Of a stretch of DNA of 64,000 nt, positions 30,325 through 40,600 are shown one piece after another. The stretch is taken from NCBI GenBank assembly GCA_039602395.1, contig JBCNJP010000012.1, forward strand, positions 29,002,454 through 29,066,453, given 5' to 3'. A program made the translations under genes and the position numbers. The notes beneath the pieces were generated by a model, which saw only the letters and a list, made by a program, of their open reading frames with translations, did no database searches and was not told where the DNA came from. Each line of letters opens with the position of its first letter. Positions within the stretch are counted from its first letter, which is position 1. Source of the DNA: Deinandra increscens subsp. villosa (Eukaryota; Streptophyta; Magnoliopsida; Asterales; Asteraceae).

Positions 30325-30754
30325 TTAGGTGAGGTTATTGTGAGAAGTTTAGTTTAGATAAGAAGGATAAGAAGGAATCATAGTCATTAGATCTTCATTT
30401 ACATTAGATCTTCAATTAAATAAAGATCTATGACTTAAAATTTTCTTGGGTAAATTAGAGAGAAAAAGTAAAGAAAATAAAACAGGGAAGGGTATTTTTG
30501 ACTTTTTATCAAATCCCCCCCCCCCATTTTTTAAACATTCATAACTCTTAGATACGATATTATTTTTTTTTAAAAATTACACCATAAAAACGAGCGTTTT
30601 TTTTATTTCTAAAACGCGTATAGTGTTGCTATATAAAAATTTTAAAATTTTAATTTTTTTTACACTTTCGATCGTATCAAAATGTTCAGATCATTGTGTC
30701 ATATGGTGTAAAAAACCGAAAAAGTAATTTTTTTTTAATTTTATTTATAGCAAC

Positions 30755-30803
<49 letters not shown>

Positions 30804-31161
30804 TTTTGACACAATGACACAATGACACAATGATCTGAACATTTTGACACAATGACACAATAATCTGAACATTGTGTCAAAAATCGAAGGGGTCATTTTT
30901 TTTAATTTTTTATATAGCAACACTATACGCGTTTTAAAGATAAAAAAACGCTCGTTTTTAAGGTGTAATTTTTTTTAAAAAATAATGTCGTATGTGAAAG
31001 TTATGAATGTTTAAAAAAATGGGGAAGTAGATAAAAAGTCAACAAAAGTGGTTAAGACTAAAATACCCCTTCTTTCTTTTTTATTAGATCAAAATCCAAT
31101 GGCTAGATTTCCTTCTTATCCTTCTTACCCAAAACAAACTTCTCATTTGAACCTCTCCTAA
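30325..31161. mobile_element. Long-TIR (foldback) MITE, complete copy
   Basis: About 837 bp that fold on themselves. The left end TTAGGTGAGGTTATTGTGAGAAG pairs with the right end CTTCTCATTTGAACCTCTCCTAA, and the arms share AAGGATAAGAAGGAA, TTTTGACTTTTTATC, ACACCATAAAAACGAGCG and CGCGTATAGTGTTGCTATAT. An AT microsatellite (30769-30801) sits at the centre, flanked by GACACAATGA repeats. There is no coding sequence. Superfamily not assigned; the target duplication is unclear (GATAGAT against GATTTTA). Confidence 0.65.
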
Positions 31162-31182
31162 GATTTTAGTTTTAGCTTATTA

Positions 31183-31871
31183 TAGCATACGGTATACCAC
31201 CGTGATGGTGGCGATAACGCCCAAGATGGGCGTGAAACACCGCCCCGGCCCAGGCGTGATGGGGGCGTGATCTTGGGGGCGTCGAGATTGTAACGGGCGT
31301 AATTTTGGAATATTACCGTTCAACGGTAATATAATTAGCCGTTGAGAATTTTTTTTTTTTTTTTTTTTTAATCAATTAATTACCCCTTTATTCACTATAA
31401 ATATCACACAATTTAAACAATTTATCACACCTTCTTCTTCACTTCTCCAATTCTTCTATACTTTTTTAGAAAATTACCATGAATCCAAACACCCCAAACA
31501 CCCCAAACACTCCAAACGAAAACGAGTTGCAACAAAACGTGTGGAATTATCCAATGTTTGGTGGTCACCCGAACCCTTTGTTTACCGGTTCTCGCGAAGT
31601 TGAGGACCCGAAACCCGTAGTTTTATTTTTTTCACATTTCTATCTATGTCTTTGTGTTTAATAAATTTAGTTTTAATGTTTAATATATTTAGTTTTTATA
31701 TTTTTCATTTAAATTTAAAAAAAAAAAAAATTAAAAAATTTGATAACATGAGGTGATAACATGGGAGTATACCCCTCCCATGTTATCAAGTCATGTTATC
31801 CAGTCAGCGCCCAGTCACCGCCTACGTGGCAGGATAACATGGGTTTGATAACATGGGTATACCCCATGCTA
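31183..31871 (+). mobile_element. PIF/Harbinger-like deletion derivative (MITE), 689 bp
   Basis: Flanked by TTA on both sides (31180-31182, 31872-31874), the 3-bp duplication of Harbinger elements. Termini TAGCATACGGTATACC and (reverse complement) TAGCATGGGGTATACC are imperfect inverted repeats. Inside are a promoter-like region with CACTATAAATATCAC and a short ORF start (31479). The second half has GATAACATGGG repeats. No transposase remains. Confidence 0.65.
31479..31661 (+). pseudogene. Start of a Harbinger ORF1-like protein
   Basis: MNPNTPNTPNTPNENELQQ followed by YPMFGGHPNPLF. Asn/Pro-rich starts of this kind are typical of the Myb-like ORF1 proteins of plant Harbinger elements. Only about 45 meaningful codons remain before AT-rich sequence, so no DNA-binding domain is encoded. 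A TATA-like CACTATAAATA lies ~85 bases upstream, so a transcript is conceivable. Confidence 0.4.
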
Positions 31872-32100
31872 TTAGGAAAAACCCGCACGATGTAGTAATG
31901 GCAACAATCGACTAACGCGGTATTTGTTTTCTGTTAGTTTATCAATTGTCTCGCGATATATTCTATTTTTTGTCTATTAATTTTCTCATTTGTAGTATCT
32001 CTTTGTCTGTCCCGGTTTTGTGTGAGGCTTCTTTTTTGTTAAGCATTTGATTATTAATTTATTTACATATTTATTTTTGTGTTTTTTCAAACGAATCAAG

Positions 32101-32414
32101 TGTTGGGCTTAATCCCAACATGGGCCATGCGAGATTATGCAGACCCAAAATGTCTAATATAATTATTTACAACCTTAAGGACTCGGTTGTTATATGTGTA
32201 AATCTAAAGGGACTAGATTAGCCATTTAATAATTGTATTAGGTTTAGAACTCCTATTTCTTGGGCATCAAGGATTAGAGGTCTATAAATACTCTATACCT
32301 TAAGGAATTAGGATATGAGAGAGAGTTTGTAATCTTGAGTTTTGAGATAATTTTCTCAAGGTATTAATAATAAAGTGAGTTTTATTAATTGTGTTGTATT
32401 CGATCGGGCCTTGA
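32101..32414 (+). repeat. Copia-3 5' LTR
   Basis: TGTTGGGCTT...GGGCCTTGA. A TATA-like CTATAAATACTC lies at ~32281-32292. It ends TTGA rather than the usual CA. Confidence 0.92.
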
Positions 32415-32429
32415 ATTGGTATCAGAGCC

Positions 32430-32764
32430 GCGTTCAAGAAACCCTAGTCGAATAACAATCTAGAATCGAATCAAAGGAAGGAGGTTCGGATCTTGATTCT
32501 GCAAGTTTCGAAGGACAGGAACTAAGGCACTAAACTAATTTAGTGGGAAGCAACGGAAGGAGCGGTTTCGATAAAAACACGTGAAGACTCGAAGGAAGAA
32601 ATCTTCACAACTTATAGTTTTCTTATTCTCCTGAAGATTCAAAGGAAGAATCTTCACAATTTTATTATTACTCACGTGAAGATCAGAAAGGAAAGGAAGA
32701 AATCTTCACATCGTCTTTATTCAAGAATCGGTGACATCGCAAGGAAGAAGTCGGTGATCAAGCC
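32430..32764 (+). promoter_or_regulatory. Copia-3 leader with serial hairpins
   Basis: Directly before the gag ATG lie four purine-loop inverted repeats: GTGAAGA...TCTTCAC at 32581-32608, TGAAGATTC...GAATCTTCA at 32632-32656, GTGAAGAT...ATCTTCAC at 32676-32709, and a diverged GGTGACATC...GGTGATC at 32729-32758. Each loop contains AAGGAAGAA. In RNA these would form a row of similar stem-loops, as expected for a packaging signal or translation control. The function is inference. Confidence 0.6.
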
Positions 32765-34546
32765 ATGTCGACTTCAAACCCTCCACCACCGTCAACCAAC
32801 AAAGAGCCGAGTACTTTGCACCTCCAGTGTCCGATGTTAAGCGAAACCAACTATGCGTTGTGGGCTATTCGAATGAAGGCAATATTCAAGGTCCATGGCG
32901 TGTGGGAGGCTATCAATCCGGGTACCATCACAGATGAACGAAAGATTAATATAGCTATTGCATTAATCTTTCAATCGGTCCCAGAGGAGATAACGTTGCA
33001 AATCGGAACAATGGAAACAACTAAAGGGATGTGGGCTGCGATCAAGATTCGACACCAAGGGGCCGATAGGGTGAAAGAAGCCCGCTTGCAAACCCTGATG
33101 TCGGAATTTGATAGATTAAAGATGGATGAATTTAACTCAGTTGATGATTTTGCAGGTAAGATCTCAGGGTTAGCATCCAAGTCGACGTCGCTGGGTTCAG
33201 TAATAGATCAGGAGAAACTCGTAAAAAAGTTCCTCCATGGCATGCCAAGGAAGTTTGTTCATATGGTGGCTTCGCTTGAGCAGGTTATCGAACTTAAAAG
33301 TGTTACGTTCGATGACGTCGTCGGAAGGCTCAAAGCGTACGAGGAAAGGATCAAAGATGAAGAACCCATGTCAAATAACCAAGCAAAAGTCATGTTTTCT
33401 AAAACTGAGACCACTTTTCAATCCAAAGGAAAAGGGGATAATGCGAACTACAAAGAAAAAGGGAAACATAAGGAGAACTCAAACAAATCTCACGGATCTT
33501 CGAGCGGTACCAAGCAAATCGGTAATGCTCGTGGAAGAGAAAGAAAGGATTGTTCTCAAATCATCTGTTTCAAGTGTGATCAACCAGGACACTTTGCGTC
33601 AGTATGCCCACAAAGGAAGAAGGATTGGGATGAAGCAAATCTGAACCGCGTGAACGATGAAGATCATGCACTCTACATGCATGATGTAATCGAGATCCAT
33701 GAACAGAAGGTTATACCGGAAAATTATGTGGAAAGAGATCACCAAAGTGATGTGTGGTACCTAGATAACGGAGCATCTAACCACATGACCGGTGAGTGGG
33801 GTTATTTCTTTGAAATCAATCCTAATATAGTTGGGTGTGTTGGATATGTGAAAGAAGTTAAAGCGGGTCAAAGGAAGCTAGACGATCGAAGCCAACCCAT
33901 GGTACACTTCGGTTCAGAACCCGGTTCAAAAGCATATAGAATGTGCAATCCTATAGACCAAAAAATATGCATATCACGAGATGTCATATTTGACGAGTCA
34001 AGGATATGGAACTGGGGTGACGAAGGAGTAAAAACCTCCACTTTCACTATTGAAACCAATTTACCTTCTAATACCCATGAGATAAATGATGGAAACAATG
34101 GAGCATATGAAGGCCCACTAGAATCGGCTCATGAAACTATTGAAGTGAAACATTCTGATCATGGAAATTCAGAATTGGTGCATGAGAACAATCAACCAGT
34201 TACATGCAACGAAGGAACAAGCTCATCTCAAACTATGACATGGAAGTCATCAAGAAATAAATTCAGTGACTTTGTAATAGAGGATGGAGTTTCTCGAGAA
34301 CTTAATGAAGATCTACTACTGACGTCAGAAGATGAACCAATAAAATTCTCACAAGCTAATGGAGAAGCAAAGTGGGAAAAGGCAATGAAATCCGAGATAG
34401 AATTCATTGAAAAAATTAATACTTGGACGTTGACCGAGTTACCAAAAGGTCAAAATGTTATTGGTCTAAAGTGGCTTTATAAACTCAAAAGAGACTCGAG
34501 TGGTAAAATCATGAAGACCAAGGCATTACCGAGAGATGAAAGCTAA
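32765..34546 (+). CDS. Copia-3 fused gag/PR/IN/RT remnant protein, 593 aa
   Basis: An uninterrupted frame from MSTSNPPPPSTNKE. Residues ~25-210 are a UBN2 copia gag (LSETNYALWAIRMKAIF, MWAAIKIRHQGADRVKEAR). A CCHC knuckle CFKCDQPGHFASVCP is at ~267-281. Protease begins WYLDNGASNHMTG (~330; Asn where Ser is usual) and is cut after ~25 residues. It is joined in frame to the end of integrase: VKEVKAGQRKLDDRS, EPGSKAYRMCNP, CISRDVIFDE. A linker follows, then the RT start: WEKAMKSEIEFIEKINTW, VIGLKWLYKLKRDSSGKI. A second deletion then jumps to the RNase H end (MKAKLGIEELSS, out of frame), giving a stop at 34546. Gag is complete, so it could still form particles; no enzyme activity is possible. Confidence 0.92.
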   Translation: MSTSNPPPPSTNKEPSTLHLQCPMLSETNYALWAIRMKAIFKVHGVWEAINPGTITDERKINIAIALIFQSVPEEITLQIGTMETTKGMWAAIKIRHQGADRVKEARLQTLMSEFDRLKMDEFNSVDDFAGKISGLASKSTSLGSVIDQEKLVKKFLHGMPRKFVHMVASLEQVIELKSVTFDDVVGRLKAYEERIKDEEPMSNNQAKVMFSKTETTFQSKGKGDNANYKEKGKHKENSNKSHGSSSGTKQIGNARGRERKDCSQIICFKCDQPGHFASVCPQRKKDWDEANLNRVNDEDHALYMHDVIEIHEQKVIPENYVERDHQSDVWYLDNGASNHMTGEWGYFFEINPNIVGCVGYVKEVKAGQRKLDDRSQPMVHFGSEPGSKAYRMCNPIDQKICISRDVIFDESRIWNWGDEGVKTSTFTIETNLPSNTHEINDGNNGAYEGPLESAHETIEVKHSDHGNSELVHENNQPVTCNEGTSSSQTMTWKSSRNKFSDFVIEDGVSRELNEDLLLTSEDEPIKFSQANGEAKWEKAMKSEIEFIEKINTWTLTELPKGQNVIGLKWLYKLKRDSSGKIMKTKALPRDES

Positions 34547-34596
34547 GCTCGGAATTGAAGAACTCTCTAGTTCCATGTTGGAATTAGGGAGGTGAT

Positions 34597-34910
34597 TGTT
34601 GGGCTTAATCCCAACATGGGCCATGCGAGATTATGCAGACCCAAAATGTCTAATATAATTATTTACAACCTTAAGGACTCGGTTGTTATATGTGTAAATC
34701 TAAAGGGACTAGATTAGCCATTTAATAATTGTATTAGGTTTAGAACTCCTATTTCTTGGGCATCAAGGATTAGAGGTCTATAAATACTCTATACCTTAAG
34801 GAATTAGGATATGAGAGAGAGTTTGTAATCTTGAGTTTTGAGATAATTTTCTCAAGGTATTAATAATAAAGTGAGTTTTATTAATTGTGTTGTATTCGAT
34901 CGGGCCTTGA
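34597..34910 (+). repeat. Copia-3 3' LTR
   Basis: Reads the same as 32101-32414 throughout. Confidence 0.92.
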
Positions 34911-35153
34911 TCAAGTTCTATCAAAACCAAATCTGAACTTTTATTTTTACAAATCGAATATAATTTTTTTATTTATCATAAACACACATTATTTGATTTA
35001 TTTATCTTTTATTATTTTAAACGAGATGTCTTTGTCGCTACACCATTCAAATTTACAACTATAAACACACAAATAGTTAAACTCATTTCATTTTAACTTG
35101 AAGTTAAACTTCTTGACAAGTGACAGCTATTCAACTTTACAACTATAAAACAA

Positions 35154-35987
35154 TTTTTTTAACAGTGAAATTTTATTAAACTAACGAGAAACCGGATAGC
35201 AAGAAACTAAACCGGTCCCAAAGCACACACCAGATCAATACATTTAGAAATTAAAGGAGTTCCACTCCTCCCATCCTATCCTCCAACTCTCTTCGCCCTA
35301 CTGTTTATCCAAAACAAACTCAAGGATTTTATGTCAGGCACCATCCCGTTAATGTTGACTCTAATGTCGTTTATGCACTATGTCGTTTATGCACCGCCAT
35401 AAACAACAAACGACAGCTCGATGCACCACATCAATAAGAACTTCCTTCTTTTTTCCCTCCATTGAACCACTAATCGGGACGAGGATGTCTTTGACATCGA
35501 ACATGAAACCATGATCCTCCTTCCACCACTGCATAATGATACTCCATAAAATAGACGCCAACCCACAACCTGTGAACAAATGGGTTTCTGTCTCCTCGCA
35601 TTCGTTACAGAACGGACAAACGACACTGGGAATCAACACATCTCGATGCACCAAACCCACTATTGTCGGCAGCTTGCCCAGCATCGTTCTCCAAAACAAC
35701 ATATTCACCTTCGCCGGTACCAGTTGCTCTAACTAACCGATCAACCTTCCAACGCACCTCCTGATCTCGACAATAACCTGCAAATAGATTTAGCCGAGAA
35801 CGAACCTGAATCGTCTCCAGTCCATTTCCAGGACCCGTTCTCCTCACTGATCAATCTGTTGAAGTTCAACCCTTGTTTTTCCACCCCCCTTTTGGATCTT
35901 AACAATCGAAGGCCACACTCTAGCAGCCCATCTTTTAACTGGAACAAGCTGATTTCTAGCAACCTCCCCATGGAGATAGTCAAACAC
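35154..35987 (-). pseudogene. L1-type LINE, 3' end with zf-RVT domain
   Basis: Minus strand. The frame 35708-35361 reads MLFWRTMLGKLPTIVGLVHR, VCPFCNECEETETHLFTGC and WSIIMQWWKED. This is the zinc-binding RT-associated domain (zf-RVT) that ends plant L1 ORF2, with its C-x2-C...H...C pattern. Upstream (35740-35987) are SAKSICRLLS-type remnants in other frames. Downstream the C-terminal tail survives as WDGRSGTPLISKCI. A TAATAAAATTTCACTG signal and an A7 tail end the element near 35154. Stops and shifts make it dead. It continues on the other side of the LARD at 43955. Confidence 0.75.
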
Positions 35988-38900
35988 TGTAACATCCCAA
36001 AATTCATAGATACATGATATATATATTAAATACGTGTTTATATTATAAATACGTAAGCTTGATTGATAAATATGGTAAGACTATATATTGGATAGGTTGC
36101 ATGTGTTAGAAATATGCATTTAATAGCCAATGTGATGAATTGCGCATAAACAAATGTGTTAAACATGAGAGAAAGTAAAATATAAGATGAATAATGTGTT
36201 TATATGAATAGCATAATGATACATGAATCATTTGATGGATATATGTGTGTAAATACGTGTGCTAATAGCTAACGAAAACGTAAAAGGGCTAAAAGCGTAA
36301 TTATTGTAAAGATATAAACATATACAAGTATTATACGTGTTTATATTCATTATAAGTATTTTGAGACTTAGAAATTAGTAAAAATATATACTAATATGAT
36401 TTATAACATAAAATGATAAAAGGTTGAAAGTATAGGGGGCTAGAATGCACCAAACCAAACCACAAGGACCAAAAGAGTAAAATACAAAAATCTGGCCTGT
36501 CAACCAGTGGCTCGCGTATCGCGAGCCACACCTACCTGTCCCGCGCGATACGCGACCTAGCCACCTGTGCAGACTCGAGTTTTAGGTCAAAAAATGGCCA
36601 CGTTCTTGAACTTGCAGAGCAAGATTGGCTCGATTCGTGGCAGATTTCGGTTGTTAGTCACTAGGCAACGTGTTAGGACCTTAAGGCGCCCCTAATGGCT
36701 ATATATAGCAGCTTCAAATCAACCAAACAACCCACAAATTCATCAAATCATCATCTAAAAACCCTAGTTCATCCTAGCCCCTTCTTATTCGAAATTCTCC
36801 CAAACGATGAAGAGTTTGAAGCTGAGATTCTGCAGTTCTTCATTTATTGGTAAGATCTAAAATTACCTCTTTCAGTTTTGGTTAATTCGATTTCTAAGTA
36901 TGATTTCTTAAAATGTGTTAAAATTAGGGTTCTATGAGCTTGTTTTGAGGAAATCGGGTGATCGGGTGGGAATTAAGGTCTGAATATTTGTAGGTAATCA
37001 TAAAATGATGTATTTTAAGAAAGCCCTAAGTTTATTTCACAATTGGAAAAGTTTTGGTAATAGTTTTATTAACGGGTCAAAATTAGGGTTTTCATAACGT
37101 TACTCTGCCCAAATTGACTAAACGATATTGAACTAAGCTTAGATCTTTTAAAGGATATTATAAAATGTTATAATGAACAACACCCTAAGTTGGTTTGAAT
37201 TAAAAATGAGTTTTGATGATAAAACGAGAAATTCATGAAATTAGGGTTTCTAAATAAAGATAATTATTATAAAATAATCCGGAGGGTATGGGTACTTGAT
37301 TTTTGGTCTTATAACATGTTTTTATATATAATAAGTATATATGAAGTTAAAATGGATAAATAATAAAGTATTAAAGATACCGAGTTAATCGGATATTAAA
37401 GGTTCGCGCGGACCGGAAGGGTAGGCACCTGTACACTGGGGTTTCTGGCAATAGCGGGGGTGTCGCCATCCGATCTGGGCAATGGCATCCCAACACTGGG
37501 CGATCCCGGAGTGAGTGTCTACTTATAGGAATGCGCGTCTTCATATTATCAATAAAAAAGTTATTATGCCTATAAGGGCATTTTGGTCATTTTGACCTTA
37601 AAAGAGATAAACCCTAATAAAGTATTATTAGGATAATAAGATATAAATAAACGTAGGTATTATTTATAATGACCTTGCATTAACGCAATCCGATACGCGA
37701 TTAGGTTAATTATGGACCATAACGGAGGTTCTGTCTGAATAACTGATTAAAGATATCAGGTGAGTTCTATGAGCCCACTTTTAAATGTTTTAAATGTTTA
37801 AACGTTTTTAAATGTTTTTGGGCTAGTGTACATACAATACTTGTGAACATATATTCAAGATAATTGTGACTTGATATATACGTGTTATATGATGAAATTG
37901 TTGTTGAATTGCTTATACATGTTATGGAAATATGTTGACTATAATGTGATGTGTATATACTTGTTTTGAAATTAGGTGGCCAAGTGACTAGGGAGTTGTT
38001 AGTAAACGTTTAGTGAATATGTATGATTATATGAGAACAGCTGGTGCATTTGCTTGTATTAATATGTGGTGGATACGCCGATGGTACATCCTATATATAT
38101 ACATAGTAATATAAGTTACCCGGTATATCGAAAGTGTGGAGGATACGCCGCTGGCACATCCTGTATACATACACCTAGGTAAATTGGGGGATGTCCATCT
38201 GTTGCAGTATATGAATGCCTTATCACTGTTTAATAACAAACCTAAAGCATCTGGTTATTTAACTAGAAGTAGGTAGTATATACGATCGGATAATAAGTCA
38301 TTAAGATGAGAAAATGACCTAATAGGGATAAAGCATGAGTTGCTACTAGAACCTAATAGAGTTGAAGCATGAGTTGCTAATATGACTTATTAGAGTTAGA
38401 GCATGTGTTGCTACTGAAGACGAGGGGTCGCTGCTTCCCCATAGTGGTGGCTTAGGGAACCGTGTACGGACGGAGCGGCAGTCGGACATCGCAAAAGCTA
38501 TCTTACGAAAAAGGTAGGATGACGATTGCAGTGGCGGGCGAACCTTTCGAAGGAGATGAAGAATGAGGAGACGCTGCTTCCCCATAGTGGTGGCTTAGGG
38601 AACCGTGTACGGACGGAGCTGCATTGGGCCGTTGTAATAACTATCCTTCGAGATGGGACGGAGTGTGCAGTGGCGGGCGGACTCTTCATGGAGAACCAAA
38701 TTAGTTGGTTGAATATAGTGACCTAGAAGTTTAGCCTAGGGTCATGATTAAGATAATAAGATATATTATCATAGTACATACGTGTTAGAATTTATATGTG
38801 ATTTATAAATGTGTGTTGTAAAACCAGGTAAACACTTTAACGGTTTTGAACTAAACGGTAGAACTCACCAGCGTAAGCTGACTTTTTAAAAGTATGTATG

Positions 38901-39183
38901 CTAGGTTCTGCAGAGACGTTTAGAAGTAAAGGCACGGATCTTGTGAGGACGGGATAATCGGGAAAGCTATCAAGGAAGGATTTCTGGCAAGCTGGCTTAG
39001 TTATAGATTTCGTATTCATAATTAGTTATAATTATGTACAATATCTCTCTTACTGTAGTACTTGGCTTATATAAATAAAAGTTTTAAATTTCCGCTGCTT
39101 AATATCTCTGTTGATACCTTGTGTTCATGAGTAAATCCGATTCGTGACCCCTCCTAGCGCCAAGTCTGGGAGCGGGCGTCACA
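35988..39183 (+). repeat. LARD 5' LTR
   Basis: 3196 bp. It contains the CG-rich dyad boxes at 36509-36556. At 38410-38690 two ~145-base tandem units share CGCTGCTTCCCCATAGTGG and the following ~40 bases, and GCAGTGGCGGGCG. A further pair of GGATACGCCGMTGGYACATCC motifs is near 38070 and 38145. It lacks 156 bases present in the 3' LTR: an 11-base direct repeat ACATAAAATGA (41019 and 41175 in the 3' copy) has been reduced to one copy. Confidence 0.9.
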
Positions 39184-40600
39184 AGTTGGTATCAGAGCCT
39201 TGGTTTAAGAGATTTAGGTACAAGCGCGGTACCTAGACTTAAACTAGGACTCTGGGTAAAGTAAGTTGAGATAGGAAATATAGATGCCAGCCAGGATAGC
39301 TTGTGCCAGTAAGGATAAACGCATAAGGAACATAATAGGTAGGACTTATGATATTTGGATATGGAAAATACACGATTGCAATTAGCTACTGCAATCGGGT
39401 ATTCGCCATATAAACAAATTCCAAGTACTAACTATTATGTGGCCAAATGCGGGGTAGGTTAGATAATAACGAAATATCTGGTTAGTAACGCGAAGAAGAG
39501 CCGAAGGAGATTTTAACTTAGAACATCGACGAGAACGAAGAAGTAAGTGTGGACACTAAGGATAAGTGCGGTGAAAAGTAACTGGGTTTTGAACGCATCA
39601 TAATTATAAGTGCACGTATAATTATCATGAATTCAAAATTTGGAGACTCTACATCACATAAGTTCTAAAATGTCACCCTGAGCACGATACCTGAAGACAC
39701 GATTGAAGATAGGCGCGATCGCCGTGGAGGAGAACTAAGAGTTGCTACGCAGGAGTAGTGGAAACAACGTTCCAAGCTACGTTGCTATCTTCAGAAGACC
39801 ATAGGAATTCACTATAGGCAATAGGCCGGAAGACTCGAAGCGGAAGCAGTCGAAGTTAGGAATAGTTCAAAGAAGAATGGCGGAGGTTACCACAAGATGG
39901 ATCAAGAATCAACGATGAGCTTAGGAGTTACAAGTGCAAGGAGAATCAGTTCAAGAATACAAGGTAGGAGCAACCGGCTACTCTAGGTATAGGCATGAAG
40001 ATCGCTTTATCAACCATCGTCCAAGCCAGAAGAAGCATTAGGAGTATGAAAGTCCGGATTAGGCCAAGAAGAACTTACAACCCAGGAGATGCTGTACTTC
40101 AACAAATGGCGGAAAGAATCCATATGATGATCAGACGAGCTACATGAAAACAGAATAGGAGAAGCATTGTTAAGGAATCACCGTAATCAAGCTACCTTGG
40201 ATAGCTTAGACTTACGTCTTCCTTAGGACAATTGCAAATCAACAAGCTAGATGATCCCAAGACAAATGATGACACGCGGATAAGCCTGACGATTCAAAAT
40301 TTCAGCAAAGTGTGGAGGCAAACATTTGGCGTACGCAAAGGCGAACGAGTATTAGAAGTCCCACGGAGACGCATCTTCCCGAACAATTGTAGCAGTCCAG
40401 GAAGAAGTCCCACGAGTAGACGAGTCGGAATAAGAAGGAAGCTCGGAATAAGATAGTTCATACGTCTAGAACTCAATAGGTACGCAGGTAAGTTTCGTAT
40501 TTACATAGGAAGGAAAAAGGCGAGGTGAGAGATTTCTACCTTGAGTTGATTGCGGGTTAAACAGGTTTCGAGGACGAAACCTATTTAAGGGGGGTAGAGT
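39184..40600 (+). other. LARD interior, non-coding
   Basis: 1.4 kb between PBS and polypurine tract. It is purine-rich with many GAAG words, but no frame resembles gag or pol. Short ATG frames here are chance. The last 50 bases keep the GAGGACGAAAC tail of the autonomous parent. Confidence 0.75.

Larger units (their letters stand above)
32101..34910 (+). mobile_element. Copia-3: young internally deleted Ty1/copia element
   Basis: Target duplication TCAAG at 32096-32100 and 34911-34915. LTRs 32101-32414 and 34597-34910 are both 314 bp and, read side by side, show no difference. PBS TGGTATCAGAGCC is at 32417-32429. The polypurine tract TTAGGGAGGTGAT ends at 34596. The interior codes for one 593-aa fusion frame: gag, protease start, integrase end, RT start. 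It lacks most of integrase and RT/RNase H, so it must be mobilised in trans. Identical LTRs imply very recent insertion. Confidence 0.93.
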
